A DNA stretch of 64,000 bases from a bacterium. GTDB taxonomy: Bacteria; Desulfobacterota; Deferrisomatia; Deferrisomatales; Deferrisomataceae. The stretch is taken from contig JALUTY010000078.1 of assembly GCA_027021615.1 (NCBI GenBank), positions 174,877 to 238,876 on the forward strand, in the 5' to 3' direction. Position numbers and translations under genes: made by a program. Positions 16,043 to 26,200 of the stretch are shown here, one piece after another. The number at the start of each line of letters is the position of its first letter. Positions within the stretch are counted from its first letter, which is position 1. The notes below the pieces were generated by a model, which worked only from the letters and a program-made list of their open reading frames with translations, did no database searches and was not told where the DNA came from.

Positions 16043-18651
16043 GCCAATCGACACGGCGCCCGAGCGCCTGGAAGACGGTGTGTGTGGCGGCCCTGGGGAC
16101 CGCGTTGGCGGCGTGCGCCGCACCCCAGCCCCGTACCAGCGCCGAACCCCCGGCCCCGGCAGCTCCGGCGGCCGAGGCGCAACGGGTGCGCATCACCGGC
16201 CTGTCGATCTCCCCCCAGGACACGGGCGATCGGATCCATCTGGAGGCGGACGGCACCCCGGCCCACCGGCTGCGCGTGTCCGACGCGCCTCCCCGGGTTT
16301 CGCTGCGGCTCGACGGGGTGACCCTGGAGGGGGTCGCTCCCCGGGTGGACGTGGGCGACGGCGTGGTCGAGACCCTTGAGGCCCGGGCCCTGCCGGGAGG
16401 GGACGCGGAGATCACGGTGCGGCCGGCCGGGCCGGTGGAGGCCGTGGTCGAGCCGGTTTCCGGGGGCCTCGACCTGGTGGTGCGGTTGCGGGCCACCGGC
16501 TCCCGGACCGAGGCACCCTCCGGTGCTGAGGCGGTCCACGGGGTGGTGGAGCCGCTGGCCGAAAACCAAGGCCTTCGGTTCCGGTTTGGCAAGGAACCTA
16601 CGAGCCTGGCCGCCTTCCTGCTCTCGGACGGCCGAAGGCTCGTGATCGACGCCGAGGGCGTATCCCTTCCGTCGGCCCAGATCACCAAGGACCTGGGGGG
16701 GCCGGTGGTGAGGGTGCGTCTGGGCCGCCAGGAGGGGCGCGTGCGTGCGGTGGTGGAGGCGAAGGCCCCATCGGTGTGGAAGGGGTACCGGCTCGAAAAG
16801 GTGCCGGAAGGGTTCGTTCTGAAGCTGCGTGAGGCCGGCGAGGCCCCGAAGCCCGAGCCGAAGGCGACTCCCCCTCCCGCCGCCCGGAAGGCCGAGGAGG
16901 CCCGGCCCGCCGCTGCCGAGACCCGGTGGGAAGGCCTGGCCGGCGGCGGTGAGGTGAGCGACCTGGGCTTCCGCCAGGACGCCGACTGGAGCCGGGTCGA
17001 GCTGGCGTTCACAAAGCCGGCACCCCACCGGGTGGTGGAGGCCGGCCCGGAGCGGATCGTGGTGGACGTCCCGGCCACGACCCTGCCCAAACGGTTCACC
17101 CGGGCCCTCGACACCTCGGCGTTTCCCGGCGCCGTCAAGCTGGTGGCCGCTTACCCCCGGGGCAGCGACACCCGGTTGGTGGTGGACCTGCGGAAACCCG
17201 CCCCGTTCCGGATCGAGCGGGACGCAACCCACCTGACCGTCCTGGTGGCGGGGGGGGCGGCCGCGCCGCCCGAGATCGGGGTGGCTGCTGTGCGGAGGGA
17301 AAAGGATCAGATCGTGCTCGTGGAGGGGAAGCCTGCCGGGGGCGAGGAGGTACGGGTCGGTGAGGAGACGGGCGGCCCGGTGTACACGGGTCGGCGGCTG
17401 TCGATGGACTTCGTGGATGCCGACATTCGGAACGTGCTGCGGCTGATCGGGGAGGTGAGCGGGCTGAACCTGGTGGCCGGGGACGACGTGCAGGGCAAAG
17501 TGACGGTGCGGCTGGTGGACGTGCCTTGGGACCAGGCCCTGGACGTGATCCTCAAGACCCGGGGGCTCGACAAGGTGCGCGAGGGCAACGTGATCCGGAT
17601 CGCCCCTGCAGAGCGGCTCGCCCAGGAGCGGGCCCGGAGGTTCGAGCAGGAAAAGGCGGAGAAGGAGCAGGCTCCGCTGGTCACGGACATCGTGCCCGTG
17701 AACTACGCTTCGGCCCAGGAGCTGTCGGACAAGGTCAAGGCCGTGCTGTCGGACCGGGGCTCGGTCTCGGTGGACGAGCGGACCAACTCCATCCTGATCA
17801 AAGACGTGGCCAAGAGGCTCGAGGAGGCGCGGGATCTCGTCCGCCGGCTCGACACCCAGACCCCGCAGGTGCTGATCGAGGCCCGGATCGTGGAGGTGTC
17901 ATCCACCTTCGCCAAGGACCTGGGGATCCAGTGGGGGGGACGGTTCGAGGCGAGCACCCGCACGGGCGCGGCCACCGACTGGGCGTTCCCCCACTCGATC
18001 GGGATCTCCGGAGACACGGGAGTGGGCAACTTCGCGGTGAACTTCCCGAGCGCCGGTGGTGCCGGCGGGCCGGGCGGGGCGTTGGCCCTCACGCTGGGCC
18101 ACGTGAACGACGTGTTCTCCCTGGATCTTCGGCTCTCGGCCATCGAGACCTCGGGCAAGGGCCGGGTGATCTCGTCGCCCCGCGTGACCACCCTCGACAA
18201 CAAAACGGCCGAGATCAGCCAGGGCGTGGAGATCCCGTTCACCACGGCCACCGAGGAGAAGATCGAGACCCAGTCCATCGAGTACAAGCTGAGGCTCAAC
18301 GTGACCCCCCACGTCACGGCCGACCGGTCCATCATCATGAAGATCGACCTGTCCAAAGAGGACCCGTCCACAACGTTCCAGGCCGTGGACTCCCGGACCC
18401 CGGGCAAGGAGACCCGGGCGGCCACCACCGAGGTACTGGTGAAGGACGGGGAGACCACGGTGATCGGCGGGATCATCACGAACCGCCAGTCCAAGGTGGA
18501 GTCGGGGCTCCCCTGGCTGTCGAAGCTGCCGTTCGTAGGGTGGATGTTCAAGAGCAAGAACAACCGCTTGGACAAGACCGAGCTGATCATCTTCATCACC
18601 CCGAAGATCGTGAACCCGCCGGTCCTGGAGACGGCGGCCCAAGGCCCGTGA
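16039..18651 (+). CDS. pilQ: Type IV pilus secretin PilQ
   Basis: The 870-residue protein forms the outer-membrane channel through which the pilus passes. The signal segment ends in ALAAC, so it may be lipidated. Two beta-rich AMIN-like domains that bind peptidoglycan fall near residues 50-150 and 310-410. A secretin short N-terminal domain follows at about 452-510 (LSMDFVDADIRNVLRLIGEVSGLNL), then an N1-type domain at about 545-615 (VPVNYASAQELSDKVKAVLS) and the secretin core from about 670 (RVISSPRVTTLDNKTAEISQG, then LIIFITPKIV). Its stop TGA overlaps the aroC ATG. Confidence 0.96.
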   Translation: MSQSTRRPSAWKTVCVAALGTALAACAAPQPRTSAEPPAPAAPAAEAQRVRITGLSISPQDTGDRIHLEADGTPAHRLRVSDAPPRVSLRLDGVTLEGVAPRVDVGDGVVETLEARALPGGDAEITVRPAGPVEAVVEPVSGGLDLVVRLRATGSRTEAPSGAEAVHGVVEPLAENQGLRFRFGKEPTSLAAFLLSDGRRLVIDAEGVSLPSAQITKDLGGPVVRVRLGRQEGRVRAVVEAKAPSVWKGYRLEKVPEGFVLKLREAGEAPKPEPKATPPPAARKAEEARPAAAETRWEGLAGGGEVSDLGFRQDADWSRVELAFTKPAPHRVVEAGPERIVVDVPATTLPKRFTRALDTSAFPGAVKLVAAYPRGSDTRLVVDLRKPAPFRIERDATHLTVLVAGGAAAPPEIGVAAVRREKDQIVLVEGKPAGGEEVRVGEETGGPVYTGRRLSMDFVDADIRNVLRLIGEVSGLNLVAGDDVQGKVTVRLVDVPWDQALDVILKTRGLDKVREGNVIRIAPAERLAQERARRFEQEKAEKEQAPLVTDIVPVNYASAQELSDKVKAVLSDRGSVSVDERTNSILIKDVAKRLEEARDLVRRLDTQTPQVLIEARIVEVSSTFAKDLGIQWGGRFEASTRTGAATDWAFPHSIGISGDTGVGNFAVNFPSAGGAGGPGGALALTLGHVNDVFSLDLRLSAIETSGKGRVISSPRVTTLDNKTAEISQGVEIPFTTATEEKIETQSIEYKLRLNVTPHVTADRSIIMKIDLSKEDPSTTFQAVDSRTPGKETRAATTEVLVKDGETTVIGGIITNRQSKVESGLPWLSKLPFVGWMFKSKNNRLDKTELIIFITPKIVNPPVLETAAQGP

Positions 18652-19844
18652 TGGGGATGCGCTACCGTACGGCCGGGGAGTCCCACGGGCCCGTCCTGAT
18701 CGCGGTGGTGGAGGGGGTGCCGGCGGGCCTGGCCCTGGACCCGGCCGAGGTCGATCGGGACCTGGCTCGGCGCCAGGGCGGCTACGGCCGGGGCGGCCGC
18801 ATGAAGATCGAGGCCGATCGGGTGGAGATCCTGGCCGGGGTGCGCTGGGGAACGACCACGGGAGCCCCTGTGGTGCTCGCCGTGCGGAACCGAGACTGGG
18901 CCAACTGGCAGGAGGGCATGAGCCCGTCCCCGGAGCACACGGGCTCGATCCCGCCGGTGACCCGGGTGCGACCGGGCCATGCCGACCTGCCCGGTGCGCT
19001 CAAGCACGACCTGGACGACGCCCGCAACGTGCTGGAGCGCGCCAGTGCCCGGGAGACCGCGGCCAGGGTGGCGGCCGGGGGGGTGGCCAAGGCCCTCCTC
19101 GCCGAGGTCGGGATCCGGGTCGGGTCGTTCGTCACCTCGGTGGGGCCGGTGGAGGCGGCGTGGGAGGACCCCTTCCCCGAGCTCCACGCCCGGGCGGAGA
19201 CGGCTCGGATCCGGATGCCGGACCCGCACGCGGACGAGGCTGCCTGCCGAGCCGTGGACCGAGCCCGGGCCGCCGGAGACACCCTGGGGGGCACGTTCGT
19301 GGTGTTCGCCACCGGTGCTCCGGTGGGGCTGGGGACCCACGTGGTGCCCGAGGGCCGGCTGGACGCCCGGCTCGCGGCCGCGTTCCTCGCCATCCCGGCA
19401 ATCAAGGGGTTCGAGGTGGGCATGGGGTTTGAGGGCGCCCGGCTTCCGGGGAGCCGGGTCCACGACGAGATCCTGCCGGGCGGGCCCGGAGACGGCCGGC
19501 GGGGAGGAGTTCGGCGGCCGACGAACCGGGCCGGCGGGATCGAAGGGGGCATCACCAACGGTGAGGACGTGTGGGTGCGGGCGGCGATGAAGCCCATCCC
19601 CACCCTGATGCGGCCGTTGCGCACGGTGGACCTGACCACGGGCCAACCCTTGGAGGCCTCGACCGAGCGCAGCGATGTGTGCGCCGTGGCAGCGGCGAGC
19701 GTGGTGGGCGAGGCCGTGCTGGCCTTCGAGCTGGCCCGGGCGGTCGTCGAGAAGTTCGGGGGGGACACCGTGGCCGATCTCAAGGGGGGGCTCGAGTCCT
19801 ACCTCGACCGGATCAATCGGCGGTGGGCCGGAACATCGTCCTGA
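18651..19844 (+). CDS. aroC: Chorismate synthase
   Basis: The protein has 397 residues from ATG 18651 within TGATG; a second ATG lies two codons later. AroC converts 5-enolpyruvylshikimate-3-phosphate to chorismate with reduced FMN. Signatures are YRTAGESHGPVLIAVVEGVPAGL at the N-terminus, RQGGYGRGGRMKIE, RASARETAARVAAGGVAK and the C-terminal RRPTNRAGGIEGGITNGE. It begins an aroC-aroK-aroB run translationally coupled to pilQ. Linkage of shikimate genes to pil genes is common in proteobacteria. Confidence 0.96.
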   Translation: MGMRYRTAGESHGPVLIAVVEGVPAGLALDPAEVDRDLARRQGGYGRGGRMKIEADRVEILAGVRWGTTTGAPVVLAVRNRDWANWQEGMSPSPEHTGSIPPVTRVRPGHADLPGALKHDLDDARNVLERASARETAARVAAGGVAKALLAEVGIRVGSFVTSVGPVEAAWEDPFPELHARAETARIRMPDPHADEAACRAVDRARAAGDTLGGTFVVFATGAPVGLGTHVVPEGRLDARLAAAFLAIPAIKGFEVGMGFEGARLPGSRVHDEILPGGPGDGRRGGVRRPTNRAGGIEGGITNGEDVWVRAAMKPIPTLMRPLRTVDLTTGQPLEASTERSDVCAVAAASVVGEAVLAFELARAVVEKFGGDTVADLKGGLESYLDRINRRWAGTSS

Positions 19845-20341
19845 CCGGGTTCATGGCCGCGGGCAAGTCGGCCGTGGGACGCCGGGTGGCGCAACGCCTG
19901 GGCTGGGGGTTCGTGGACCTGGACGCCGAGATCGAGCGGGCCGCGGGCCGCTCGATCTCGGAGATCTTCTCCGGGGAGGGGGAAGAGGGGTTTCGACGAT
20001 GGGAGGTCGAGGCCCTGGCCCGGGTGCTCGGGGAGACCCGGCGGGTGATCGCCACCGGAGGCGGGGTGCTGCTGCGGGAGGAGAACCGAAGGCTTCTGCA
20101 GGACCACGTGGTGATCAATCTGCGGGTGAGCGCTGACGAGGCGGTGGCCCGGGCGGCAGCGAGCTCGACCCCGCGCCCCTTGCTGCGCGGCTCGGACCCG
20201 CTGGGGCGAGCCCGGGAGCTCTTGGCCCGACGGGCGGTCCTGTACGATGCCGTGACGATCCAGGTGGAGACCGAGGGCCGGCCGCTTCCCGAGGTGGTCG
20301 AAGAGGTGTGGCAGCGGGTGCGCCAGGAGATGGGGCCGTGA
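19823..20341 (+). CDS. aroK: Shikimate kinase
   Basis: The protein has 172 residues from GTG 19823, which overlaps the end of aroC by 22 bases. The P-loop GFMAAGKSAVG lies near residues 8-18. FVDLDAEIERAAGRSISEIF carries the shikimate-binding Asp. GEEGFRRWEVEAL supplies the conserved Arg, followed by IATGGGVLL, and a lid region with TPRPLLRG. It phosphorylates shikimate at the 3-hydroxyl using ATP. The aroB GTG overlaps its stop. Confidence 0.95.
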   Translation: MGRNIVLTGFMAAGKSAVGRRVAQRLGWGFVDLDAEIERAAGRSISEIFSGEGEEGFRRWEVEALARVLGETRRVIATGGGVLLREENRRLLQDHVVINLRVSADEAVARAAASSTPRPLLRGSDPLGRARELLARRAVLYDAVTIQVETEGRPLPEVVEEVWQRVRQEMGP

Positions 20342-21435
20342 GGACCCTGCGGGTGGGGCTGGAGGAGAGGGCCTACCCGGTCCTGGTGGGGTCGGGCCTG
20401 CTGGACCGCCTGGCCGACCTGGAGCCGGCCCGGAGCCTGTTGGCCGGGCGACGAATCTTTTTGGTGACCGACCGCACGGTCGGGAGGCTGTGGGCCGAGG
20501 CGGCCGAGGGGGCGCTCGTGGGGGCGGGGGCGACGCTCCTGGAGCGGTTCGCCATGGAGCCGGGCGAGGGGCACAAGACCCTGGAGACCGCGGCCGCCCT
20601 GTGGGACGCCCTCCTGGCCGCCGGGATCGAGCGGCAGGACCTGGTCGTGGCCCTCGGGGGCGGCGTGGTGGGGGACGTGGCCGGGTTCGCGGCCGCCACC
20701 GTCCTCCGGGGCGTCGGGTTCGTCCAGATCCCCACCACCCTCCTGGCCATGGTGGACTCGAGCGTGGGGGGAAAGACCGGCATCGACCACCCCCGGGGCA
20801 AGAACCTGATCGGCGCGTTCCACCAACCCCGGCTCGTGGTGGCCGACCCGGCCCTCCTCTCCACCCTGCCCCGGCGGGAGGTTCTGTCGGGCCTGGCCGA
20901 GGTGGTGAAGGCGGGGCTCATCGGCGACCCGGCGTTGTTCGAGCTCCTGGAGACCGCCGGGCCGGATCTGGTGGAGGACGCCGAGGCCCTGGAGGAGGCG
21001 GTGGCCCGGGCCGTGGCCCTCAAGGCCCGGGTGGTGGCGGCGGACGAGCGCGAGGCCGGGGAGCGGGCCGTTCTCAACCTCGGCCATACCTTCGGCCACG
21101 CCGTGGAGACGGCGGCAGGGTATGGGACCTACACCCACGGAGAGGCCGTGGCCATGGGGCTCGGGTTCGCGGCCCGCCTCTCCGAGCGGCTGGGGCTGCT
21201 GGCGGCCCCCCAGGCGAAACGGATTGGGGCGCTTCTGCGGGCGTGGGGGTACCGGTTAAGGCCCGAAGGGGTTTCGGTCGAAACGATCCGTACGGCGCTT
21301 CGCCACGACAAGAAGAGCCGGGGCGGCGAGCCTCGGTGGGTGCTTCTCAGTGCCATCGGCCGGGCCGAGTGGGGGCGCCAGGTGCCTGCCGACCTGCTCG
21401 CCGACCTGCTCGCGGAGACGGTACACGAGCCATGA
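20338..21435 (+). CDS. aroB: 3-Dehydroquinate synthase
   Basis: The protein has 365 residues from GTG 20338 (GTGA with aroK). AroB makes 3-dehydroquinate from DAHP using NAD and a divalent metal. Visible motifs are LVVALGGGVVGDVAGFAA (NAD binding), QIPTTLLAMVDSSVGGKTGID, the metal-binding Glu in GLAEVVKAG, and the two His motifs NLGHTFGHAVE and THGEAVAMG. It ends in ATGA with the VWA gene. Confidence 0.96.
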   Translation: MRTLRVGLEERAYPVLVGSGLLDRLADLEPARSLLAGRRIFLVTDRTVGRLWAEAAEGALVGAGATLLERFAMEPGEGHKTLETAAALWDALLAAGIERQDLVVALGGGVVGDVAGFAAATVLRGVGFVQIPTTLLAMVDSSVGGKTGIDHPRGKNLIGAFHQPRLVVADPALLSTLPRREVLSGLAEVVKAGLIGDPALFELLETAGPDLVEDAEALEEAVARAVALKARVVAADEREAGERAVLNLGHTFGHAVETAAGYGTYTHGEAVAMGLGFAARLSERLGLLAAPQAKRIGALLRAWGYRLRPEGVSVETIRTALRHDKKSRGGEPRWVLLSAIGRAEWGRQVPADLLADLLAETVHEP

Positions 21436-22532
21436 CCATCCCAAGGCGTTTCCTCCGGCCTCTTCTTCCCCTGCTGCTCGCCGCGGTCGCGGCCTGCGGG
21501 GTCGAGGAGTACAATCCCGGCCCGGCCCAGCCCGGCCCGGCCGCCCCGGAGGTCTCGGTCCCGGTGGTGGACGAGTCGAGCGTCACCGGCGTGGACCTGG
21601 CGACCAGCGTGGAGTACGACGCCGGAACGGGCGAGGTCAGGGTGTTCGCCCGGGTCGAGGACCAGAACGGGGATCCATTGTTCGACCTCGGGCCCGAGAA
21701 CTTCGCGATCATCCTGAACCCCGGCACGGCTCCCCGGCCGATCGAGCAAGACGATGTGACGGTCTCTTTGGCCTCGTCGGATGCCAGTGTCGTGGCTCTG
21801 GTGATCGACTCCAGCGGCTCCATGGGGGCCGAAACCGAGACCGGTCAGACCCGGATGCAGGTAGCCAAGGAGGCGGCCAAGCTGTTCGTGGGCCTGATGG
21901 CGACGGACGACCTGGTGGCTGTGGTGGACTTCGATGACGAGGCCCGGATCCTCCAGCAATTGACCAGCGACCAAACCGTCCTCGAGGAGACCATCGACGG
22001 GTTCACGGCCAGCGGCGCCACCAACCTGGGGGGCGCCCTGATCGAGGCGGTGCGGGCGGTGGGCACCCGGCCGGGTCGGCGGGCCGTGGTGCTGCTGACC
22101 GACGGCGACGACACCGTGGACTCTGTGGCGGGGGGGCCCGATGTCTGGATGCAGGACTCCACCAGCACGCGCTACCAGGGGCTCCAGTTGGCGAAGGAGC
22201 GGGAGCTGGTGGTGTTCACGGTGGGCTTGGGGGGGGACCTCAGCGACACCGGCAAGGCCGATCTCCAGACCTTTGCCGAGGAGACCGGGGGGGAGTTCTT
22301 CGAGGCGGTGACTGCATCGAGTTTGCTGACGGCGTTCGGGGTGACGATCCCCCAGCGCATCGAGGCCCTGTCCCCCATCGACACGCTCGAGCTTGCGTTT
22401 CCCAACCCGTTCACCTTGCCCGGAACGCTCTCGTCCTTGGACGTTCCGTTCGTGACCAGTGTGACCTACGCAAACCAGAACGGTACGCTTCGGGCGGTGT
22501 TCTCCGGCACCTACACCGTGACCCGCCCGTGA
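21432..22532 (+). CDS. VWA-domain lipoprotein
   Basis: The 366-residue protein has a lipoprotein signal (Cys22 in AVAACGVEE). A short Ig-like or beta domain precedes a von Willebrand A domain with a complete metal-ion site: DSSGS at 126-130 (VALVIDSSGSMG), a Thr in GATNLGGALIEAV and an Asp in VVLLTDGDD. Such domains bind protein ligands through a coordinated metal. It is translationally coupled to aroB and followed by two more predicted lipoproteins, so a surface or adhesion role beside the pilus genes is plausible but inferred. Confidence 0.8.
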   Translation: MTIPRRFLRPLLPLLLAAVAACGVEEYNPGPAQPGPAAPEVSVPVVDESSVTGVDLATSVEYDAGTGEVRVFARVEDQNGDPLFDLGPENFAIILNPGTAPRPIEQDDVTVSLASSDASVVALVIDSSGSMGAETETGQTRMQVAKEAAKLFVGLMATDDLVAVVDFDDEARILQQLTSDQTVLEETIDGFTASGATNLGGALIEAVRAVGTRPGRRAVVLLTDGDDTVDSVAGGPDVWMQDSTSTRYQGLQLAKERELVVFTVGLGGDLSDTGKADLQTFAEETGGEFFEAVTASSLLTAFGVTIPQRIEALSPIDTLELAFPNPFTLPGTLSSLDVPFVTSVTYANQNGTLRAVFSGTYTVTRP

Positions 22533-22555
22533 CCGGCAACCGGGAGAAACCCACG

Positions 22556-23233
22556 ATGCGAACCCTGTACACAGCCCTGGTCGTGCTGGCCGTGGTCGCC
22601 CTCGGGCTCGGCGGGTGCGGAAGTGCCAACGACTTCCAGGCCGGAAACCTGTTGACCGTGGAGAAGGTGGCGGACTCCGCGGGAAGCACCGCGCCGGTGT
22701 TCGCAGCCGTGGAGAAGACGGACGACTCGGGCAAGGACGGGGAACTGGGCACGGACGACGAAGGGGAGGGGGACGGAATCCCCAACGAGCCCATTGCCAA
22801 CGTGGAGGCACGGCTTTCCAATGACATGGGCACGATCACGTTTCGGAACGAGACCCGCCCCGGGGTGGAAGAGGGCCGGCCCCTGCTGGTCTATCGGGTG
22901 GATCTGACCTACGTGGACAAGTACGGCCGCTCCCACGACTACGCCCCCACCCGGTCCGAGTTTCCCACCGTGGAGGTGCCGGCCGACGGCACGGCGGACG
23001 TGGATGTGACCTTGGTCCCGGTGGAGATGAAGCTGAACGGGCTTCGGGAAGCGATCCTGTTCGAGACCGACCCCACCGAACGGGAGGCGGTTCGCCAATG
23101 GACCATCTACGTGGACGCGTACGCCAAGGACGTCTTGAACGACGACGACGTGCACGCACGTGGATCCATCACCGTGCGGTTCATCAACCCCATCGTGGAA
23201 GATCTGATCGTGGAAGATCTCGCCACGCAGTAA
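22556..23233 (+). CDS. Hypothetical acidic lipoprotein
   Basis: The protein has about 225 residues from ATG 22556, preceded by GGGAG; a GTG at 22529 inside the previous stop is an alternative. The lipobox is GLGGC. After it comes an Asp/Glu/Gly-rich segment (TDDSGKDGELGTDDEGEGDG) and a beta-rich domain ending in a short tandem duplication (IVEDLIVEDL, two copies of ATCGTGGAAGATCT-type DNA). I recognise no family. The acidic stretch resembles calcium-binding loops. It sits between the VWA and Ig-repeat lipoproteins. Confidence 0.7.
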   Translation: MRTLYTALVVLAVVALGLGGCGSANDFQAGNLLTVEKVADSAGSTAPVFAAVEKTDDSGKDGELGTDDEGEGDGIPNEPIANVEARLSNDMGTITFRNETRPGVEEGRPLLVYRVDLTYVDKYGRSHDYAPTRSEFPTVEVPADGTADVDVTLVPVEMKLNGLREAILFETDPTEREAVRQWTIYVDAYAKDVLNDDDVHARGSITVRFINPIVEDLIVEDLATQ

Positions 23234-23271
23234 GTACCAGGGGACCCCCGAATCTCCGCGGAGGAACTTTC

Positions 23272-26200
23272 ATGCGCGTGCAGCGCTCCTTTCGCTTGGT
23301 TCTCGTCTTCGCCCTCGCGGCCTGTTTCCTGATGCTGGCGGGATGCGGCTCCGAGGACAGCGGCGGCCCTCCGCCAGCCCCTTCCGCCCCGACAACGACG
23401 GGGGGGGGAGCGGACGGGGGGGAGACCGGGGGCTCCACCTCGGGCCGTGCCACCGTGGCCGCGTCGGCGTCTGTGGAGCGGTTCACCGCAGGGGACGCGA
23501 CCGGCGCCACGATCACGGCCGCGGTAAAGGATGCCTCTGGGGACCCCCTCGAGGGGGTAGAGGTGTCCTTCACCACGGATCTGGGCGTGCTGGACGGAGG
23601 AACCTCGTCTGCCACGAAGACGACCGGCTCGGACGGTACGGCCTCGGTGGTGCTCTCGGCGACCGAGGCGGGATCGGCTCGGGTCCGGGCTACGGCCGAG
23701 GGTCTCACCCGGAGCGTGACCGTGACCGTCGAGCCGGGGGCGGTGGCCTCGTTGACGTTGTCGGCCGACGCCTCCACGGCCACGGCTGACGGGGCGAGCA
23801 CGGTGCAGCTGACCGCCACGGCGAAGGATGCTTACGGGAACCTGAGTGCCACCGGGTCGGTGGTCTTTTCAGTTGATCTCGGCACGTTCGAGGGGACCAA
23901 CGGGGCCCAGTCGACCACGGCACCGCTCGTCAACGGGGTGGCGACGGCTACCCTGGTGGCCCCGACCTCGGCGGGCACCGCCACCGTGAGCGCGAAGGCC
24001 GACAACGACACCACGGACACGGCGGACGACGTGGCGGCCACGGATCTGGAGATCGAGTTTACCACGGCTCCCCCTGCAGAGTTGGGGACCTACGTGTTGG
24101 AGGGCTCGGGCGCCGAGTTCGGGGCTGGGGAGTGCGCCCTGTTCACATTGACCGCGAGTGACGCGAACGGATCGGCGATCCGTGGCGAGGCGGTAACTTT
24201 TACCACGGACGGAGGGGCTCTGTTCCTGGACGGCTGTGAGAGCACCGGCGGGGCCGCGTCGGTGAGTACGGCCACGGATTCGTCCGGCAAGGCAAGGGTC
24301 TACCTTCGGGTGCCGACCGTGGCGGGGACGGTCTTCGTGTCGGCGGCCAGTGCGGAGATCGGTGGTTTCGACCGGACCTCGGTGACGGTGGTCGCTGGGG
24401 CTCCGGATGCGGGTGGGATCTCGATCCGGCTGCTCCCGGCGAATCTCACCGCGGACGGGACGGGGGAGGCCCAGGGCACCGTGGAGGTCCGGGACGCCTA
24501 TGGTAACCCCGTGGACACCACGGTCAATTTGGCGGTCACGGACACGTCTGGCAACGTGGAGCCGAGCCTTGGCTTGGTGTCTCCCGCCCAGATCACGGTG
24601 TCAGGCGGGGTGGGAACCTTTACCTACACGGCGGGAACCACCTCGGGCACCGCGCGGATCACCGCCACAACGCCCAACGAGGTGACCGCCTTGGCGGAGG
24701 TAACCTTGATCGGCGTGCCGGTGGGATCCGTGACATTGAGCACCTCCGAGTCCTCGTTGGTGGCTGACGGGGACTCGCTGGTCACCCTGACCGCCCAGGT
24801 TGCGGACGAGGGAGGCAATCCCGTGGCTGCGGGCACCACCGTGTCCTTCTCGACGGACCTGGGCTCGTTGGTCGATGCCGACGGCGCCACGGTTTCGACC
24901 GCTGACACCGATGCGCTCGGACGGGCGGTGGTGTATCTGAAGGCCGGCACCCAGCTGGGCGCTGCCACCGTGAAGGCGACCGCGGGAGGGGTGACGGACA
25001 CGACCTCCGTGGCTCTGGTGCCGGGCCCGGCGGACAAGATTCTGATCCTGGCGAGCCCGACGGCCCTGGTTGCGGACGGGAGCCAGACGAGCACGCTACG
25101 GGTGGTGGTGCTGGATGCCGACAACCACCGTGTGGTCGACGGGACCGGGGCTGTGCTCGATGTGTCGACAGACGCGACAGGAAGCCCGGAGGGCTTCCTG
25201 TCCTCCTACTCCGTCACAACCACGGACGGCGAGTTCTCGGTGACCTATACGGCCCCGGCAGGAGCAGGGGACGGAGCCGCCAGGGTATCGGTCCAGGTGA
25301 GTACCGTCACCGAGGGGGTGGATCTGACGTTGTCGGACGAGGCCGTGGGGTCGGTTTCTCTCGAGCTGGGCAGTACCTCTCTCACGGCCGACGGCGTCTC
25401 GTCCACAACCGTGGACGTTAGGGTGTTGAACACGTTGGGGCAGCCGGTGGCCGACGGCACGGCGGTGACGCTGACCGCCACGTCGGGCTCTTTCGTGCCT
25501 GCGGGACCGTACACCACGGTGAACGGGGGGGTGTCGGTGTCGTACGTGGCGGGCTCGTCGGCAGGCCCGGTGGTGATCACGGCTAGTACGGGTGGGGTGT
25601 CCCAGAGCGCCTCCCTGACGTTGGCGTCCGGGCCTGTCGCATCCGTGACCATTACCCCCAGCTTGAGCCGGATCCCTCCCGACGGGACGACCCCTTCCGT
25701 GCTGACGGTCTCGGCGAAGGACTCCCAGGGGAACCCAGTGGATGCCACGGTGAGCCTGAGCACCACGCTGGGAGTGCTGTGGACCGACGATCCCACGTCG
25801 CCGGTGTCGTCGGTGACGTTGGTCAACGGCGAGGGCACGGTGAGGCTGACGGCGGACGAGAACGGCACCGCTACGGTCTCTGCGTCGGTGGACGGGGTGC
25901 TCTCCACCGAGGAGGTGGAGGTGGGGTTCACCTCGAGCGGCGACCCGGCCAACATCCTGCTCAGCCTCAGCCAGGAGACGGTGAGCGTGGCCGGGGTCGG
26001 CGAGGACGAGGTGGCCACGCTCAACATCACCGTGGTGGACGAGGGGGGAAATCCGATCACCGATTCGCCGAACAACGTGACGGTCGAGATCGTGGAGGGG
26101 CCCAACGGCGGCGAGGAGATCGCGGGGGCGGCCCTGGGAAGCTCCGCGACCCTGAGCACGACGAACGGCCGGGTGTCGGCGGACTTCCGGAGCGGGACGG